From assembly GCA_002383665.1 (NCBI GenBank), contig DFZI01000013.1, positions 1 to 6,604 on the forward strand: a DNA stretch of 6,604 nt. Reading direction: 5' to 3'. Of the stretch, positions 5,816-6,604 are shown one piece after another. A program made the translations under genes and the position numbers. Within the stretch, counting starts at the first letter, position 1, and the number at the start of each line of letters is the position of its first letter. Source of the stretch: Dehalococcoidia bacterium UBA4060 (lineage in GTDB: Bacteria > Chloroflexota > Dehalococcoidia > GIF9 > UBA5629). The notes beneath the pieces are model-generated. The model saw nothing but the letters and a program-made list of their open reading frames with translations. It did not search any database and was not told where the DNA came from.

Positions 5816-6604
5816 AAGTGCGTATATAAAAAGGCCGTTTCTACTTATTCTCTTCACCTTGCCTTCTCGTCGCATATATTCGAGATGCGCTACCGTTTCC
5901 AGCACTGCAATACGCCTATGCAAGGGATTCAGATTCTCCCAGCCCCTTTTAGCAGTATTCCAGGTGACTTGTGAGGAAATATCATAGGCGTGTTGGGGAT
6001 TATGGGCAATGGCCTGTACAATTTCACCGATACGGTTATTATGGTGGGCATAAATTTCATTAATCCTTCCATGTAAGTCAGTGAATATATCCTCATGGGC
6101 GGGTAAAATACTGGCCACCGGTATATTCTCAAGCTTATGTAGAGCGTATAAATAATCACCCAGGGGATTATCTCCCGATTCAACATGATAGCCGATATTG
6201 GAAGTGATGCCGGGCAGAATATGATCACCTGAAAACAGGAATTTATTTTGAGGTTCATAGAGACATATATGTCCGGGAGAATGTCCTGGTGTCCAGATTA
6301 CTTCTATATCATAGGTCCCCGTTGAAATTATTTCTCCGCCATATAGCGGATGATCAGACAGAGACATAGTGACAAACTTGAGGGCTGGCATCGTTGCAGA
6401 TCCCAGCTGAGGCACGCTCACAGATGGCACTCCATGGCTTTTTAATAACGCTTCCATCTTGTCCTGCAGCTCGGCAAATTTCATATAGCGTGACTCGATC
6501 AGATTAGCTTCCCAGCGATGCGTCATCAATTTTGTATGGGGCGACATTTGTTTAATTCTTCCAACAAGGCCAAAGTGGTCGGGGTGGACATGCGTAACTA
6601 TGAA
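5810..6604 (-). CDS. MBL-fold metallo-hydrolase with C-terminal winged-helix-like region (cut by right edge)
   Basis: The frame is open to the window edge, giving 264 visible residues; the N-terminus is missing. A methionine at 6547 is not the start, because the 19 codons before it encode the catalytic HVHPDH motif (H5, H7, D9, H10 of the visible part). Further metal ligands are H108 in TPGHSPGH, D127 in LFSGDH, and H170 in LPAHED, so the dinuclear zinc or iron site is complete. A helical insert of about 80 residues lies between HVHPDH and TPGH. After the MBL core come a helix (RINEIYAHHNNRI) and a C-terminal ETVAHLEYMRREGKVKR segment typical of the winged-helix tail in LACTB2-like hydrolases. 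The protein probably cleaves a thioester, ester or phosphodiester; the substrate cannot be named. It is followed, 104 bases on, by the PHP-coaE pair, which seems to have its own promoter. No signal peptide can be judged. Confidence 0.88.
   Translation of the reverse strand, partial: FIVTHVHPDHFGLVGRIKQMSPHTKLMTHRWEANLIESRYMKFAELQDKMEALLKSHGVPSVSVPQLGSATMPALKFVTMSLSDHPLYGGEIISTGTYDIEVIWTPGHSPGHICLYEPQNKFLFSGDHILPGITSNIGYHVESGDNPLGDYLYALHKLENIPVASILPAHEDIFTDLHGRINEIYAHHNNRIGEIVQAIAHNPQHAYDISSQVTWNTAKRGWENLNPLHRRIAVLETVAHLEYMRREGKVKRISRNGLFIYALA

Noticed and set aside
5810..6547. MBL-fold protein starting at the ATG at 6547
   Set aside because: The frame continues upstream to the window edge and encodes the essential HVHPDH motif, so that methionine is internal.

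Overview
This 6.6 kb window looks like chromosome from an anaerobic, Gram-positive-type bacterium of the Clostridia (Syntrophomonas/Peptococcaceae-like). The reasons are the rny-ymdB gene pair typical of Firmicutes, SigA-type TATAAT promoters, TTG starts, and a large HdrD-like membrane iron-sulfur protein of the kind found in syntrophic fatty-acid oxidisers. The phylum-level call is an inference; no genus can be fixed from the sequence alone. The window contains no mobile element, CRISPR array or phage gene.

Left part, + strand: the 3' end of rny (RNase Y) enters from the left edge. Seventeen bases later comes ymdB, a metallophosphoesterase with TTG start. It overlaps by 4 bases a PHP-domain phosphatase/nuclease gene, also with TTG start. 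The three look like one operon for RNA cleavage and clean-up of nucleotide ends. After a 132-base gap holding an AT-rich palindrome and an extended -10 promoter comes a 708-residue fused protein. It has a cytochrome b-like membrane domain, two 4Fe-4S clusters and two complete CCG motifs. It best fits an EtfAB:menaquinone oxidoreductase (EMO, DUF224-type), which would move electrons from acyl-CoA dehydrogenases through ETF into the quinone pool. No etfBA or acyl-CoA dehydrogenase gene is visible beside it, so it appears to be transcribed alone.

Right part, - strand (running toward the left): an MBL-fold hydrolase cut by the right edge, then a gap with a Fur-box-like sequence and a likely promoter, then a second and shorter PHP-domain protein overlapping coaE (dephospho-CoA kinase) by ATGA. 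A tRNA-Asn(GTT) gene with its own well-formed promoter follows. The tRNA 3' end meets the end of the EMO-like gene convergently, only 12 bases apart, and no classical terminator is visible between them.

The best candidates for a second look are the orphan EMO-like gene with its promoter palindrome, the RNase Y-YmdB-PHP grouping, the Fur-like site upstream of PHP-coaE, and the tight convergent junction at the tRNA.
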